A stretch of DNA of 64,000 bases from Dyella japonica A8 (GCF_000725385.1 NZ_CP008884.1:868001-932000), one strand, 5' to 3'; shown: positions 1 to 8,866, numbered from the stretch's first letter. Numbers and translations: made by a program. The notes: generated by a model from the sequence alone, not told the origin.

Positions 1-219
1 CAGCAACCAGGAGCCCTGCGCCGTGCGCACGTGCACCAGCCCGCTTTCCACGCAGTACAGCTGGCCTCGCGCGTGGGAATGCCAGTCGTACTGGCGGGTG
101 TTTTCGCTGTATTCGCTCGAGGCCTCGCCTTCGGTCCAATAGGCGATCACGGAGGGGCCGTCCAGTCGTTCGATCAACGCGTGGAACTGTGCTTCATCCT
201 TCTCGGTGACATGACCCAT
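1..219 (-). CDS. AraC-type regulator, N-terminal cupin part (partial)
   Basis: The reading frame starts at an ATG at 219 and runs off the left edge, so only 73 codons are visible. The translation begins MGHVTEKDEAQF and contains YDWHSHARGQLYCV. That His-x-His pattern followed by a short beta-rich stretch is typical of the AraC-type cupin ligand-binding domain. The DNA-binding half would lie outside the window. It is transcribed away from the small ORF at 464. The assignment rests on the cupin signature; another small cupin protein is possible. Confidence 0.6.
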   Translation of the reverse strand, partial: MGHVTEKDEAQFHALIERLDGPSVIAYWTEGEASSEYSENTRQYDWHSHARGQLYCVESGLVHVRTAQGSWLL

Positions 220-463
220 GGCCGATTCTCGACAAACTTTGACCAAATAACGCTAACAGTATTCCCTGCGCCTGCTCAATCATGCTGGCCCGATCCCCAC
301 CGCTGCCGCCGCTCGCGGTGCCAAACGCGGCGTCGGTCGCGGTTTCCCCCACCCGTGCCATTCCTCCTGCTTGAAGTGGCACGGTCACGCCCGCACCCCG
401 ACACGCGTCCTGAAGAAGCAAGCACGCGGCGCCGCCGCCCGGCGTCGAAGGGAGAGCCGATCC

Positions 464-703
464 ATGTCGATGATTGCCGTACGCACGCCCACCGCCGAGA
501 CCGCCCCGCTGGAGGCATTCGTGGCCTGTGCCCACCAGATGCTGGCCCCCGAGACCCCCGAGGCCGCCCGCCGCGCGTTGGAGCCGCGGCTGGTCGCCCT
601 GTTGCCGGCGCTGCGCGCGCTGGGGGTGTTCGAGCTGTTCGAGCTGCGCCATCCCGCCCTGCGCGCCTGGCTGGAAGACGAGATGCGGGAGGGGCGCCAT
701 TGA
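464..703 (+). CDS. small hypothetical protein, 79 aa
   Basis: The start is ATG 464, preceded by a good ribosome binding site (GGAGAG at 451-456). The protein is short, Ala/Leu/Arg-rich and probably helical, with no signal peptide, membrane segment or recognisable motif. It has the GC-rich third positions expected of a real gene here. It ends about 50 bases before the promoter of the marR operon. I do not recognise the family. A longer in-frame start at 371 has no ribosome binding site and is less likely. Confidence 0.5.
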   Translation: MSMIAVRTPTAETAPLEAFVACAHQMLAPETPEAARRALEPRLVALLPALRALGVFELFELRHPALRAWLEDEMREGRH

Positions 704-744
704 GGTTGGCTCAAATTTGTTCGGGCAAAATCTATCCTGACCAT

Positions 745-779
745 ATTTGCCTTGACAAATATATTTCCGGCAATAAAAT
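745..779 (+). promoter_or_regulatory. promoter and operator-like dyad of the marR-emr operon
   Basis: TTGACA at 752-757 and TAAAAT at 774-779 are separated by 16 bases, a near-consensus sigma-70 promoter in an AT-rich island. The dyad ATTTG-N6-CAAAT (745-760) overlaps the -35 box, where a MarR repressor would be expected to bind. The predicted transcription start (about 785-787) is only a few bases before the marR ATG at 790, so the mRNA may be leaderless. Confidence 0.6.
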
Positions 780-789
780 TGCCGTTCTC

Positions 790-1245
790 ATGAGCCCCTC
801 TAACCCTCCTTCGTATCCGCAGGACAGCATTGGCGTCCTCGTTGGGCTGGTTCGCAGCGAGATCGTCCGCAAGATGGAGGCCGAGCTGCAGGCCTCGGGC
901 GTGGACCTGCGCTTTACCCAGTTCCTGATCCTCAAGCGCCTTGCCCACATGGGCCCGATGTCAGCCAGCGAGCTCGCCCGCGCGGTGGAACTGGATGGCG
1001 GCGCCATGACCCGCCAGCTCGACCAGCTCGAACGCAAGGGCCTGCTGCGCCGCCAGCCGCATGAGCAGGACCGCCGCGCCCTGCGCATCGAGCTGACCCC
1101 GGCCGGCGATGCCATATGGCGACAGATCACGCCGTGCAACGACCGCGTCCTGGATGCGGCCCAGAAGGCGCTGAACCCGACCGAGCGTGAGCAGCTGCGC
1201 GATTACCTGGTGCGCGTGCTCGAAGCGCTCCGCGACATGAATTGA
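790..1245 (+). CDS. MarR-family transcriptional regulator
   Basis: A 151-residue protein of normal MarR length. The central winged helix-turn-helix is visible around SASELARAVELDGGAMTRQL followed by the wing (RKGLLRRQPHEQDRRA). These regulators usually repress adjacent efflux genes and release DNA on binding phenolic or hydrophobic compounds. It is the first gene of a run with an outer-membrane factor, an EmrA-like adaptor and an EmrB-like pump, so autogenous repression of this operon is likely. No Shine-Dalgarno sequence precedes ATG 790, consistent with leaderless translation. The next Met (residue 29) would remove the first helix. Confidence 0.85.
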   Translation: MSPSNPPSYPQDSIGVLVGLVRSEIVRKMEAELQASGVDLRFTQFLILKRLAHMGPMSASELARAVELDGGAMTRQLDQLERKGLLRRQPHEQDRRALRIELTPAGDAIWRQITPCNDRVLDAAQKALNPTEREQLRDYLVRVLEALRDMN

Positions 1246-1274
1246 TCCGTTTCACTTTCCTGGAAACCAAGCCC

Positions 1275-2741
1275 ATGCGTCTGCAAATCCTTGCGGCAGC
1301 CACCGGCCTCTCCCTCGCGTTGGCGGGATGCGTCAGCAGCGGCGGCCTGCATCCGGAAGGCACGCTGACCGATGCCTCCTCGCTGAAGGCCGATCGCAGC
1401 CTGTCCGGCGCCGCCCTCTCCCCCGCTGCCTGGCCGGCCAATGACTGGTGGACGGGCCTGGGCGATCCGCAGCTCTCGGCCTTGATTACCGAGGCGCTGA
1501 AGGACAACCCGACCCTCGTCGTGGCCGACGCGCGCGCGCGCCAGGCGCAGGCGGAAGCCGGCGCGGCCGATGCCGACCGTGGCCCCAGTGTTTCCGCGGG
1601 CGCCAACGTGGTCGGCCAGCGCCTGCCGCTCACCGCCGCGCCGCCGGAACTGGGCGGCGGCAAGTTCACCTGGTTCAAGGATGCCCGCGCCAGCTTCAGC
1701 TGGGGTCTTGACCTGTGGGGCGGCAAGCGCGCCGCGTGGGAAGCGGCCGTCGGCATGCAGCGTGCGGCCGAGATCGAGCAGCAGGCAGCGCGTATCGAGC
1801 TGTCCACCAACGTGGCCCGCGCCTATGTGCAGCTGTCCTATGCCTACGCGCAGCAGGACGTGGCCAAGGCCGAGCATGAGCGCGCCACCACCGCACGCCA
1901 GCTGACCCAGCAGCGCGTCTCCGCCGGCCTGGACAACCAGCTGCAGCTCAAGCAGAGCGACACCGAGGTGGCGAATGCCGACCAGCAGGTGGCCGCCGCC
2001 AACCGCGCCATCGACGCGGCGCGTTCGTCGCTGTCGGTGCTGCTGGGCAAGGGCCCGGACCGCGGCCTGGACATCAGCCGCCCGCAGCTGTTGCAACCGG
2101 GTGCACTCACGGTGCCGGCGGATCTGTCGACCGAACTGCTCGGTCATCGCGCGGATATCGTCGCCGCACGCTGGCGCGTGGAATCGGCGGGCAAGGAGAT
2201 CAAGGTCGCCAAGACCCAGTTCCTGCCCAACGTGAGCATCAGCGCGATGGCCGGCGTGGCTGCCTTCGGCAGCATCAATCCGCTGCAGTTGCCGGCGCGC
2301 TTTTACACCTTCGGTCCATCGCTCAGCCTGCCCATCTTCGACGGTGGTCGCCTGCGTTCGAACCTGTCCGCGCGGGATGCGCAGTACGACGAAGCCGTCG
2401 CCCAATACAACCAGGCACTGGTGCGCGCGGTGAACGAAGTGGCCGATGGCTACGACGCCGTGCAGTCGTCCAAGGAACAGGTCGCTGCGCAGCAGCGCGC
2501 GGTGGACGCCGCCACACAGGCGTGGCAGCTGTCCGAGCAGCGCTACAAGGCCGGTGTCGGCAGCTATCTGGAGGCGCTGATCGTGCGCCAGCAGCTGCTC
2601 AGCGCGCAGGAACGCCTCGCCGCGCTGCAGTCGCAGCAGGTGGACCTGTCCGTGCAGCTCATTCAGGCGCTCGGCGGCGGTTTCCGCCCGCAAGGCAACG
2701 CCGACGTGGCCGTCCAAACTTCCCCTGATCATTCGCTTTGA
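1275..2741 (+). CDS. outer-membrane efflux lipoprotein, NodT/OprM type
   Basis: The protein (488 aa) has a lipoprotein signal ending in LALAGC, so Cys would be lipidated and the protein anchored in the outer membrane. Two repeats rich in Ala, Gln and Glu match the TolC/OprM trimeric channel fold. It should provide the exit duct for the EmrA/EmrB-like pump encoded next. The start chosen is ATG 1275. An upstream TTG at 1242 would overlap the marR stop and put 11 residues before the signal peptide. The gap to emrA is only 15 bases. Confidence 0.9.
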   Translation: MRLQILAAATGLSLALAGCVSSGGLHPEGTLTDASSLKADRSLSGAALSPAAWPANDWWTGLGDPQLSALITEALKDNPTLVVADARARQAQAEAGAADADRGPSVSAGANVVGQRLPLTAAPPELGGGKFTWFKDARASFSWGLDLWGGKRAAWEAAVGMQRAAEIEQQAARIELSTNVARAYVQLSYAYAQQDVAKAEHERATTARQLTQQRVSAGLDNQLQLKQSDTEVANADQQVAAANRAIDAARSSLSVLLGKGPDRGLDISRPQLLQPGALTVPADLSTELLGHRADIVAARWRVESAGKEIKVAKTQFLPNVSISAMAGVAAFGSINPLQLPARFYTFGPSLSLPIFDGGRLRSNLSARDAQYDEAVAQYNQALVRAVNEVADGYDAVQSSKEQVAAQQRAVDAATQAWQLSEQRYKAGVGSYLEALIVRQQLLSAQERLAALQSQQVDLSVQLIQALGGGFRPQGNADVAVQTSPDHSL

Positions 2742-2756
2742 ACAAAGGCTGCCCCC

Positions 2757-3959
2757 ATGTCTAGCCAAACCCCGCTCGCGGCCGAGAACGCGGCCGCCCA
2801 ACCCCCGAAGAGCCGTCGCGGCTTCATGCTGAAGATGCTCGGTGCCGTGCTGGTGCTCGCCGCCATCGGCTGGGGCCTGTGGTACTTCCTTGAAGGCCGC
2901 TGGTACGAAGAGACCGACGATGCCTACGTCAACGGCAACGTGGTGCAGATCACCCCGCAGGTACCGGGCTCGGTCATCACCATTGGCGCCGACGACGGCG
3001 ACCTGGTGCATGCAGGCGACGTGCTGGTGAAGCTCGATCCGGCCGATGCCGACGTCGCGCTCCAGCAGGCGCGCGCCAACCTGGCCAGCACCGTGCGCAA
3101 GGTGCGCGGCCTCTACAGCAACGTGAATGGTGCCCAGGCCGAAGTGGCCGCACGCAAGACCGCCGTGGACAAGGCGCAGGCCGACTACAACCGTCGCCGT
3201 GACCTCGCCAAGTCCGGTGCCATCTCGGCCGAAGAGCTGTCGCACGCACTGGATGCGCTGACCACCGCGCAGAGCGCGCTGACCACCGCGCAGCAGCAGC
3301 TGCAGACCAACAAGGTGCTGGTGGACGATACCGTCGTCGCCTCGCATCCGGACGTCCAGACGGCCGCCGCCCGCCTGCGCGCTGCCTACCTGGATGACGT
3401 GCGTACCTCGATCATCGCGCCCGTGGACGGCTACGTCGCCAAGCGTTCCGTGCAGCTGGGCCAGCGCGTCGCGCCGGGCAACCCGCTGATGGCCGTGGTG
3501 CCGCTGCATGAGGTGTGGATCGACGCCAACTTCAAGGAAACGCAGCTCACCCGCATGCGCATCGGCCAGCCGGTGGAAGTCCGCGCCGACGTGTACGGCG
3601 GCTCGGTCACGTACAAGGCCAAGATCGAAAGCCTGGGCGTGGGCACGGGCAGTGCCTTCTCGCTGCTGCCGGCGCAGAACGCCACCGGCAACTGGATCAA
3701 GATCGTGCAGCGTGTGCCGGTGCGCGTGTTCTTCACCGACCCCAAACAGCTGGAGGACCATCCGCTGCGCATCGGCCTGTCGACCAAGGTGGAAGTGAAC
3801 CTGCGCGACCAGAACGGCGCGCTGCTGGCCAAGCAGGCGCCGACGCAGCCGGCGTTCACGACCGACGTTTACAAGGAACAGCTCGCCAAGGCCGACGGTG
3901 TGATCGCGGAGATCATTCACGCGAACATGGCGGGCAGCGGCGAGGCGCCGAAGAAGTAA
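2757..3959 (+). CDS. emrA: EmrA-like periplasmic adaptor (HlyD family)
   Basis: The 400-residue protein has a short cytoplasmic N-terminus, one membrane helix (about residues 24-46) and then the motif EETDDAYVNGNVVQITPQV typical of EmrA/HlyD adaptors. A biotinyl-lipoyl-like half, a coiled-coil hairpin (about residues 100-190) and a second half (IIAPVDGYVAKRSVQLGQRV) follow. It would bridge the inner-membrane pump EmrB and the outer-membrane channel encoded upstream. The length matches the family (about 390 aa). Confidence 0.92.
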   Translation: MSSQTPLAAENAAAQPPKSRRGFMLKMLGAVLVLAAIGWGLWYFLEGRWYEETDDAYVNGNVVQITPQVPGSVITIGADDGDLVHAGDVLVKLDPADADVALQQARANLASTVRKVRGLYSNVNGAQAEVAARKTAVDKAQADYNRRRDLAKSGAISAEELSHALDALTTAQSALTTAQQQLQTNKVLVDDTVVASHPDVQTAAARLRAAYLDDVRTSIIAPVDGYVAKRSVQLGQRVAPGNPLMAVVPLHEVWIDANFKETQLTRMRIGQPVEVRADVYGGSVTYKAKIESLGVGTGSAFSLLPAQNATGNWIKIVQRVPVRVFFTDPKQLEDHPLRIGLSTKVEVNLRDQNGALLAKQAPTQPAFTTDVYKEQLAKADGVIAEIIHANMAGSGEAPKK

Positions 3960-4024
3960 GTGTTTTGTGGTTGGCGTGGCGGCGCTGCATCGCCATCCAC
4001 GCTAGCCGCTGTGGTCATTCAAAG

Positions 4025-4143
4025 CGTCATTCCGGCGAAAGCCGGAATCCAGTAGCGACACGGCATGAAGTTCTTCGCACGTGTCCAAACCGAGTCATTG
4101 GATTCCGGCCCTTGCCCCCTTTTCAGGGTGCGCCGGAATGACG
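4025..4143. repeat. GTCATTCC-type inverted repeat inside the emr operon
   Basis: The left arm starts CGTCATTCCGGCGAAAGCCG and the right arm ends GTGCGCCGGAATGACG. Each arm contains its own small palindrome. Related copies occur near 27005, 29805, 49875 and 63338 and at the edges of the composite elements. It separates emrA from emrB (gap 257 bases), which is unusual inside an operon. Confidence 0.8.
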
Positions 4144-4216
4144 GGCAAAAAGCAAAGACCGCTTCGATGAGCTTTCCGGAGCGGGCAAACCCATCACTCC
4201 GCAGGTTATCCGTGCG

Positions 4217-5737
4217 ATGAGCCAAGATTTCCGTCCGCCCAACCTGGCACTGACCACCATCGGTCTCTCGTTGGCGACCTTCATGCAGGTGCTGGACACG
4301 ACGATCGCGAACGTGTCGCTGCCGACGATCGCCGGCAACCTCGGCGTGAGCGTCAACCAGAGCACCTGGGTCATTACCTCTTTCGCGGTGAGCACGGCGA
4401 TCGCGCTGCCGCTGACCGGCTTCCTCACCCGCCGCTTCGGCGAGGTGCGGCTGTTCATCTGGTCAACGCTGCTGTTCTCGATCGCCTCCTTCCTGTGCGG
4501 CCTCGCGCAGAGCATGCCGATGCTGATCCTGTTCCGCGCACTGCAAGGCGCGGTGGCCGGCCCGATGTATCCGATCACGCAGAGTCTGCTGATATCGATC
4601 TATCCACCCGCCAAACGCGGCATGGCGCTGGCCCTGCTGGCGATGGTGACGGTGGTGGCGCCTATCGCGGGCCCGATTCTCGGCGGCTGGATCACCGACA
4701 ACTATTCGTGGCCGTGGATCTTCTTCATCAACGTGCCCATCGGCATCTTCGCCAGCATGGTGGTCGGCAACCAGATGCGCGGACGCGCGGACGTCACCTC
4801 GCGCCCGAAGGTCGACTACGTGGGCCTGATCACGCTGATCGTCGGTGTGGGCGCTTTGCAGATCGTGCTCGACAAGGGCAACGATGAAGACTGGTTCAGT
4901 TCGCCGTTCATCGTGATCACCACCATCGTGTCGGTGGTTGCGCTGGCGGTCTTCCTGATCTGGGAACTCACCGACGACGAGCCCATCGTCAATCTGCGTC
5001 TGCTGCGGCACCACAACTTCCGCGTGGGCACCATTGCGCTGGTGCTGGCTTACGCGGCGTTCTTCGCCATCGGCCTGCTGGTGCCGCAGTGGCTGCAGCG
5101 GAACATTGGCTATACCTCCACCTGGGCGGGTTTTGCCGCGGCACCGCTGGGCGTGCTGCCGGTGATGCTCACCTTCATCGTGGGCAAGTACGCCAACCGC
5201 ACGGACATGCGCCTGCTGGCCTCGTGCGCGTTCCTGGTGATGGGTACGACGTGCTTCATGCGTTCGAACTTCTTCGTGCAGATCGATTTCTGGCACGTGG
5301 CCGGTGTGCAGCTGTTCCAGGGTTTGGGCGTGGCGTTGTTCTTCATGCCGGTGACGACGATCCTGCTGTCGGACTTGCGGCCCAACGAGATCGCTTCGGG
5401 CGGTGGCCTGGCGACATTCCTGCGCACGCTGGGCGCGAGTTTTTCGGCCTCGCTGACCACCTTCCTGTGGGATCACCGCGCGATCGTGCATCACGCGCAC
5501 CTGGCCGAGCACATCACGCCGTACGATCCGTCGGCACAGGCGACGCTGCAGGGTGTGGGCGTGCAGGGGCAGTCGGCGAATGTCCTGCTGGATCAGCTGA
5601 TCACGCAGCAGGGTTATCAGATCTCGTTCAACGAGGTGTTCCACATGCTGGGGTGGGTGTTCCTCAGTCTGATCGTGGTGGTGTGGTTGGCGAAGCCGCC
5701 GTTCAGTGCGAAGGCGGGGCCGGGGTCGGATCACTGA
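4217..5737 (+). CDS. emrB: EmrB-like multidrug exporter (MFS, DHA2, 14 TM)
   Basis: The 506-residue protein shows the DHA2 signature at its N-terminus (LATFMQVLDTTIANVSLPTI) and many hydrophobic helices consistent with 14 membrane spans. Motif A is LTRRFGEVRLF, and motif C-like ALLAMVTVVAPIAGPILGGW follows. It is a proton-driven inner-membrane exporter of hydrophobic drugs, working with EmrA and the NodT-type channel upstream. A perfect rho-independent terminator follows, so this is the last gene of the operon. Confidence 0.93.
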   Translation: MSQDFRPPNLALTTIGLSLATFMQVLDTTIANVSLPTIAGNLGVSVNQSTWVITSFAVSTAIALPLTGFLTRRFGEVRLFIWSTLLFSIASFLCGLAQSMPMLILFRALQGAVAGPMYPITQSLLISIYPPAKRGMALALLAMVTVVAPIAGPILGGWITDNYSWPWIFFINVPIGIFASMVVGNQMRGRADVTSRPKVDYVGLITLIVGVGALQIVLDKGNDEDWFSSPFIVITTIVSVVALAVFLIWELTDDEPIVNLRLLRHHNFRVGTIALVLAYAAFFAIGLLVPQWLQRNIGYTSTWAGFAAAPLGVLPVMLTFIVGKYANRTDMRLLASCAFLVMGTTCFMRSNFFVQIDFWHVAGVQLFQGLGVALFFMPVTTILLSDLRPNEIASGGGLATFLRTLGASFSASLTTFLWDHRAIVHHAHLAEHITPYDPSAQATLQGVGVQGQSANVLLDQLITQQGYQISFNEVFHMLGWVFLSLIVVVWLAKPPFSAKAGPGSDH

Positions 5738-5762
5738 TCCTGTGCCTGGTTCACGATGAAAG

Positions 5763-5788
5763 AGGCCGCTTTGAGCGGCCTTTTTTTT
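5763..5788 (+). terminator. rho-independent terminator after emrB
   Basis: AGGCCGCT-TTG-AGCGGCCT is a perfect 8-bp stem followed by a run of eight T residues. Confidence 0.95.
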
Positions 5789-5867
5789 GCTCCGGGTGCC
5801 GGTGCTGTTATCGCGATGGATTCCGGGAGGGGCTTGGGCTGCTTTTGTAAGCTAACCTCAGCGTTTC

Positions 5868-6305
5868 ATCCTAGGCCGTCATCCCGGCGCAGGCCGGGAT
5901 CCAGTGACTTTGCGGTTGGTTGTCGCCTCGGACGTGACCGCGATCGGGCCGCTTACGCAGCGGGCGTTTCGACCTTCTGCCGAAGGCCGAGTCACTTTTC
6001 TTTTGCTGGCCCAAAAGAAAAGTAACCCAAAGAAAATGGCCTTAAGAGCTGGCAGCATGTCGATGGGATAAGCCCGAACGCGTGAGGTAAATCGTTACTT
6101 GGCGACCTTCGCCTCTACACAGCAGGTACTCCCAGGCGCTACGCAACGCGCCCTGGCGGTGAGGACTTAAAGCGGCGCCTCGCTTCGCTTTGGCCGAGAT
6201 ATGCGCCGCGGCCGGCTTTTCTGTGGGAGCGCACCCTGTGCGCGACAAGCCAACGAAGCGGCAATCACAAGATGCCGCCGTCGCGCACCGGGTGCGCTCC
6301 CCAAG
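5868..6305. repeat. composite intergenic repeat, copy 1
   Basis: This stretch has no gene. In order it contains a GTCATCCC-type palindrome (5878), a GC-rich module ending GACCTTCTGCCGAAGGCC, an inverted AAAGAAAAGT pair (about 5995-6025), a module starting TAAGAGCTGGCAGCATG, and a hairpin-pair REP at 6222-6304 (TGTGGGAGCGCACCCTGTGC and its inverse). The whole order is repeated almost unchanged at 59472-60072. Copies at 15262, 15837, 19965 and 20598 carry an additional internal module. Confidence 0.8.
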
Positions 6306-6366
6306 GGGCCAGTCCGCGGACGCCATACCCCCAGCCTCGCCACCCATGAACCATTCAGCCATCCAA

Positions 6367-6398
6367 ACGACAACGGCCCCTCGCGGGGCCGTTGTCGT
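6367..6398 (-). terminator. strong hairpin terminator after pagL
   Basis: A perfect 14-bp stem (ACGACAACGGCCCC and its complement) with a TCGC loop lies 22 bases beyond the pagL stop. On the minus strand it is followed by a short T run. Confidence 0.75.
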
Positions 6399-6419
6399 GT
6401 CCATCGCTGGTCATGCCAC

Positions 6420-6935
6420 TTACGGGTTGAACGCGAACCCGATCAGCGCCATCGTCTCGCCGCGGTTGGGGCCTTTGATGCCGGCGTTGGAGGCGTGGCG
6501 GATCTGGAAGGTCCAGTGTTCGCCGGTCCAGCCTACGGAGTTCACGAACTCGCCGGCGCTGCTCAGTTCCTGGGTGCGGCCGGCCTGGGCGGCGATTTCC
6601 GAGGTCCAGAACAGGTGGTGGTACCAGTCGTCGGCACCGCCATAACGCAGGCGGACGCCGCCGCCCAGCAGCCATACGTCGTCGGAAACGGCGTTGCCGT
6701 AGCGAGCCACGTGACGGCCATTGACGAAGCCCAGTGAGGCGGCGGGAGCCCACGAGAACTCGCTGTGGCCGAAGGTGTGTTCGCCCCAGATGCCTTCGAT
6801 CCAGGCGGTGTTGGTCCAGTGTCCGTCGGAGTAGCTTCGGCCTCCGTTGATTTCGATGCGGGGGTCGGCCATGGCGGCGGCGGATGCACCGATCAGTGCA
6901 AGCGCGGCGGCGCTACGCAGGAGGAGGGATCGCAT
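6420..6935 (-). CDS. pagL: lipid A 3-O-deacylase, PagL family
   Basis: The 171-residue protein has a signal peptide (MRSLLLRSAAALALIGASAAAMA) and an amphipathic beta-barrel pattern. Near the C-terminus IRHASNAGIKGPNRGE contains the His-x-Ser-Asn catalytic arrangement of PagL. PagL removes the 3-O acyl chain from lipid A in the outer membrane and changes envelope permeability and immune recognition. It stands alone, with its own terminator and an AT-rich upstream region. The C-terminus ends in Phe-Asn-Pro, fitting an outer-membrane barrel. Confidence 0.88.
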   Translation of the reverse strand: MRSLLLRSAAALALIGASAAAMADPRIEINGGRSYSDGHWTNTAWIEGIWGEHTFGHSEFSWAPAASLGFVNGRHVARYGNAVSDDVWLLGGGVRLRYGGADDWYHHLFWTSEIAAQAGRTQELSSAGEFVNSVGWTGEHWTFQIRHASNAGIKGPNRGETMALIGFAFNP

Positions 6936-7200
6936 GTGCTGTTCTTCTTCTGGCTTGAGAGAGGGATTCCTACACCGCCTAGTATAATTACTTAACTGGA
7001 CCGACCGGTACTGGAAATAGGTCGAATCAAGGCAACACTGCGTTGCCTGGGCGGTACTAGTGCCTCTGTGTGCTTCCCCTGTAGGGGTTCAGTTTGTTCC
7101 GACAAACGTTAAGCACGCGCCGAAAATGCCGTAAAACTACGGCAAGAACTTTCGGTAACCTTGCGGAATGGAGGTCCGCGCCGGGCCCGGCGCATCGCGC

Positions 7201-8121
7201 TTACATCAGCACGCCGTCCACCGGCTGCAGTGGCGCCGGCAGATCGCGCTCGCCCAGCAGCTCGCCGAGGCCGATTTCGATAGTGCGGCACAGGGCGTCG
7301 AGGGGCAGGTCGTTGGGCAGGCGGTCGAAGGGGTTTTCGATCTGGTCACCCAGCGCATCGAGCCCGAAGAAGGTGTAGGAGAGCACGCCCACCATCAGCG
7401 GCGTTACCCAGCCGACGCTGCCGATGAGGCAGAACGGCAGCAGCAGGCAGTAGATGTAGACGGTGCGGTGGAGCAGCAGGATGTAGGCGAACGGAATCGG
7501 CGTGTTGTGGATGCGCTCGCAGCCGCCAAGCACGTACGACACGCGTGTCACCTGGGCGTCGATGTTGGCCAGCAGGATCGGGTCGAGCCGGCCATCGCGC
7601 CGAAGTTGCGCGTAACCCTGGGCGATCAGGCCGAGCAACACGTTCGGCGGATTGGGCCTGCCGGCCATGGCGGCTACGTCCGCGGGCGTGAGCCAGCGGG
7701 ATACATCGTCACCCGGTGGTGTGCCGCGCAAGTGGTGGCGGAGCGCATGGGCGAAGGCGATCAACCGGTGCACCATGCGTGCGCGGTCTTCCTGTGACAG
7801 ACCTTCCGGCAGGCTCACGGTCTGCCGTGCCAGGTTGCGCAGCACGATCAGCAGCTCGCCCCACAGCGTGCGCGCCTCCCACCAGCGCTGGTAGGCAACG
7901 GTGTTGCGGAAGCCCAGGAAGATCGCCAGCGTCAGCCCCATCAGGGTGGGCGGAATGGCACCCAGCTCCACACCGGTGCGCGGCAAGCGGTGTTCCAGCA
8001 GGACTACCGCCACCGACAGCAGCATCATGCCGACCACCCGTTTCCAGATCACCGGGATGATGGAGCCGCGCAGGGTGAACAGCATGAGCCTGAGCGAGCG
8101 GTGCGGCGGGTGGATGACCAT
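7201..8121 (-). CDS. bestrophin-family anion channel (YneE-like)
   Basis: The chosen start at 8121 gives 306 residues beginning MVIHPPHRSLRLMLFTLRGS, matching the N-terminus of bacterial bestrophins. The family marker AIFLGFRNTVAYQRWWEARTLWG is clear, as are several hydrophobic helices and FDRLPNDLPLDALCRTIE near the C-terminus. Bacterial bestrophins are pentameric inner-membrane ion channels; some conduct cations. A 15-residue longer start at 8166 is less likely. The gene is divergent from the DUF2239 gene. Confidence 0.85.
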   Translation of the reverse strand: MVIHPPHRSLRLMLFTLRGSIIPVIWKRVVGMMLLSVAVVLLEHRLPRTGVELGAIPPTLMGLTLAIFLGFRNTVAYQRWWEARTLWGELLIVLRNLARQTVSLPEGLSQEDRARMVHRLIAFAHALRHHLRGTPPGDDVSRWLTPADVAAMAGRPNPPNVLLGLIAQGYAQLRRDGRLDPILLANIDAQVTRVSYVLGGCERIHNTPIPFAYILLLHRTVYIYCLLLPFCLIGSVGWVTPLMVGVLSYTFFGLDALGDQIENPFDRLPNDLPLDALCRTIEIGLGELLGERDLPAPLQPVDGVLM

Positions 8122-8239
8122 GGGAATGGCTTGGCAGTGGGTCGGGAAATGGTACCGCCGGGGCACGGCAGCGGCTTAGCTCTTGATCTTCGGTATCGCG
8201 CGAGCCATAGTGGCGACCTATTTATACCCGGGCAAAATA

Positions 8240-8836
8240 ATGGCTGTCGCCGACACCGTCTCCTGCATCGCCTTCGACGGCCATCGCCAGATCGCCGCCG
8301 GTACGCTGGCGGAGGTGGCCCTGGCCGCCAAGCAGGCGATCGATGCGGGTGTCGCCGGGCCGCTGTTGGTGTTCGACGAGCTCAGCAGCCTTCCCGTGGA
8401 ACTGGATCTGCGCGGCACAGCGGATGACGTGCTCGCACGCTTGCCCGTATCCACCCCGGAGGAAGACACCGCGCCCCGTGGCCCGGGCCGTCCGAAGCTG
8501 GGCGTGATCGCCCGCGAAGTCACGTTGCTCCCGCGCCATTGGGACTGGCTCGCCAGTCAGCCTGGCGGTGCCTCGGCCACCCTGCGGCGCCTGGTGGAGG
8601 AAGCCCGTCGCACCCATCGTGAGCACGATGCCGCGCGCCTGACGGGTGAGGCGGTGGATCGCTTCATGAGCGCCATGACGGGCAACCTGCCGGGACACGA
8701 AGAGGCCTCGCGAGCCTTCTGGCGCAAGGAGCGCGAGCGTTTCATCCAATTGACAGATGCATGGCCCGGCGATGTGCGCGAGCATGTGCGTCGTCTCGCG
8801 ACCCGCGCATGGCAGGCAGCCGGTGCCGGCGACTGA
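8240..8836 (+). CDS. DUF2239 family protein
   Basis: The 198-residue soluble protein starts MAVADTVSCIAFDGHRQIAA and has a basic hinge (RGPGRPKLGVIAREVTLLPR) before a helical C-terminal half (WLASQPGGASATLRRLVEEA). This matches the uncharacterised DUF2239 family. The GRPKLG stretch resembles an AT-hook, and the following helices could bind nucleic acid, but no function is known. ATG 8240 is preceded by an AT-rich TATTTATAC box only about 12 bases upstream, so translation may be leaderless. An earlier ATG (8183) lacks a ribosome binding site. A MATE pump gene follows after 30 bases. Confidence 0.7.
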   Translation: MAVADTVSCIAFDGHRQIAAGTLAEVALAAKQAIDAGVAGPLLVFDELSSLPVELDLRGTADDVLARLPVSTPEEDTAPRGPGRPKLGVIAREVTLLPRHWDWLASQPGGASATLRRLVEEARRTHREHDAARLTGEAVDRFMSAMTGNLPGHEEASRAFWRKERERFIQLTDAWPGDVREHVRRLATRAWQAAGAGD

Positions 8837-8866
8837 TCCCCACTCCCCTTTGCGGAAACCTAGTCG

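Noticed and set aside
1203..3920. 905-codon minus-strand open frame opposite the marR/OMF/emrA genes
   Set aside because: It is the antisense frame of three clear genes, kept open by high GC; its His/Gly/Arg-rich translation resembles nothing.
6190..6753. Several plus-strand ORFs across pagL and its flank
   Set aside because: They are antisense to pagL or made of composite-repeat sequence; the repeat modules produce similar false ORFs at 15319-15663, 20213-20708 and 59259-59837.
7020..7200. Hairpins between pagL and the bestrophin gene considered as a tRNA or small RNA
   Set aside because: GTTTGT-TCCG-ACAAAC and TGCCGT-N6-ACGGCA are simple stems without cloverleaf features; they are probably part of a transcript end.
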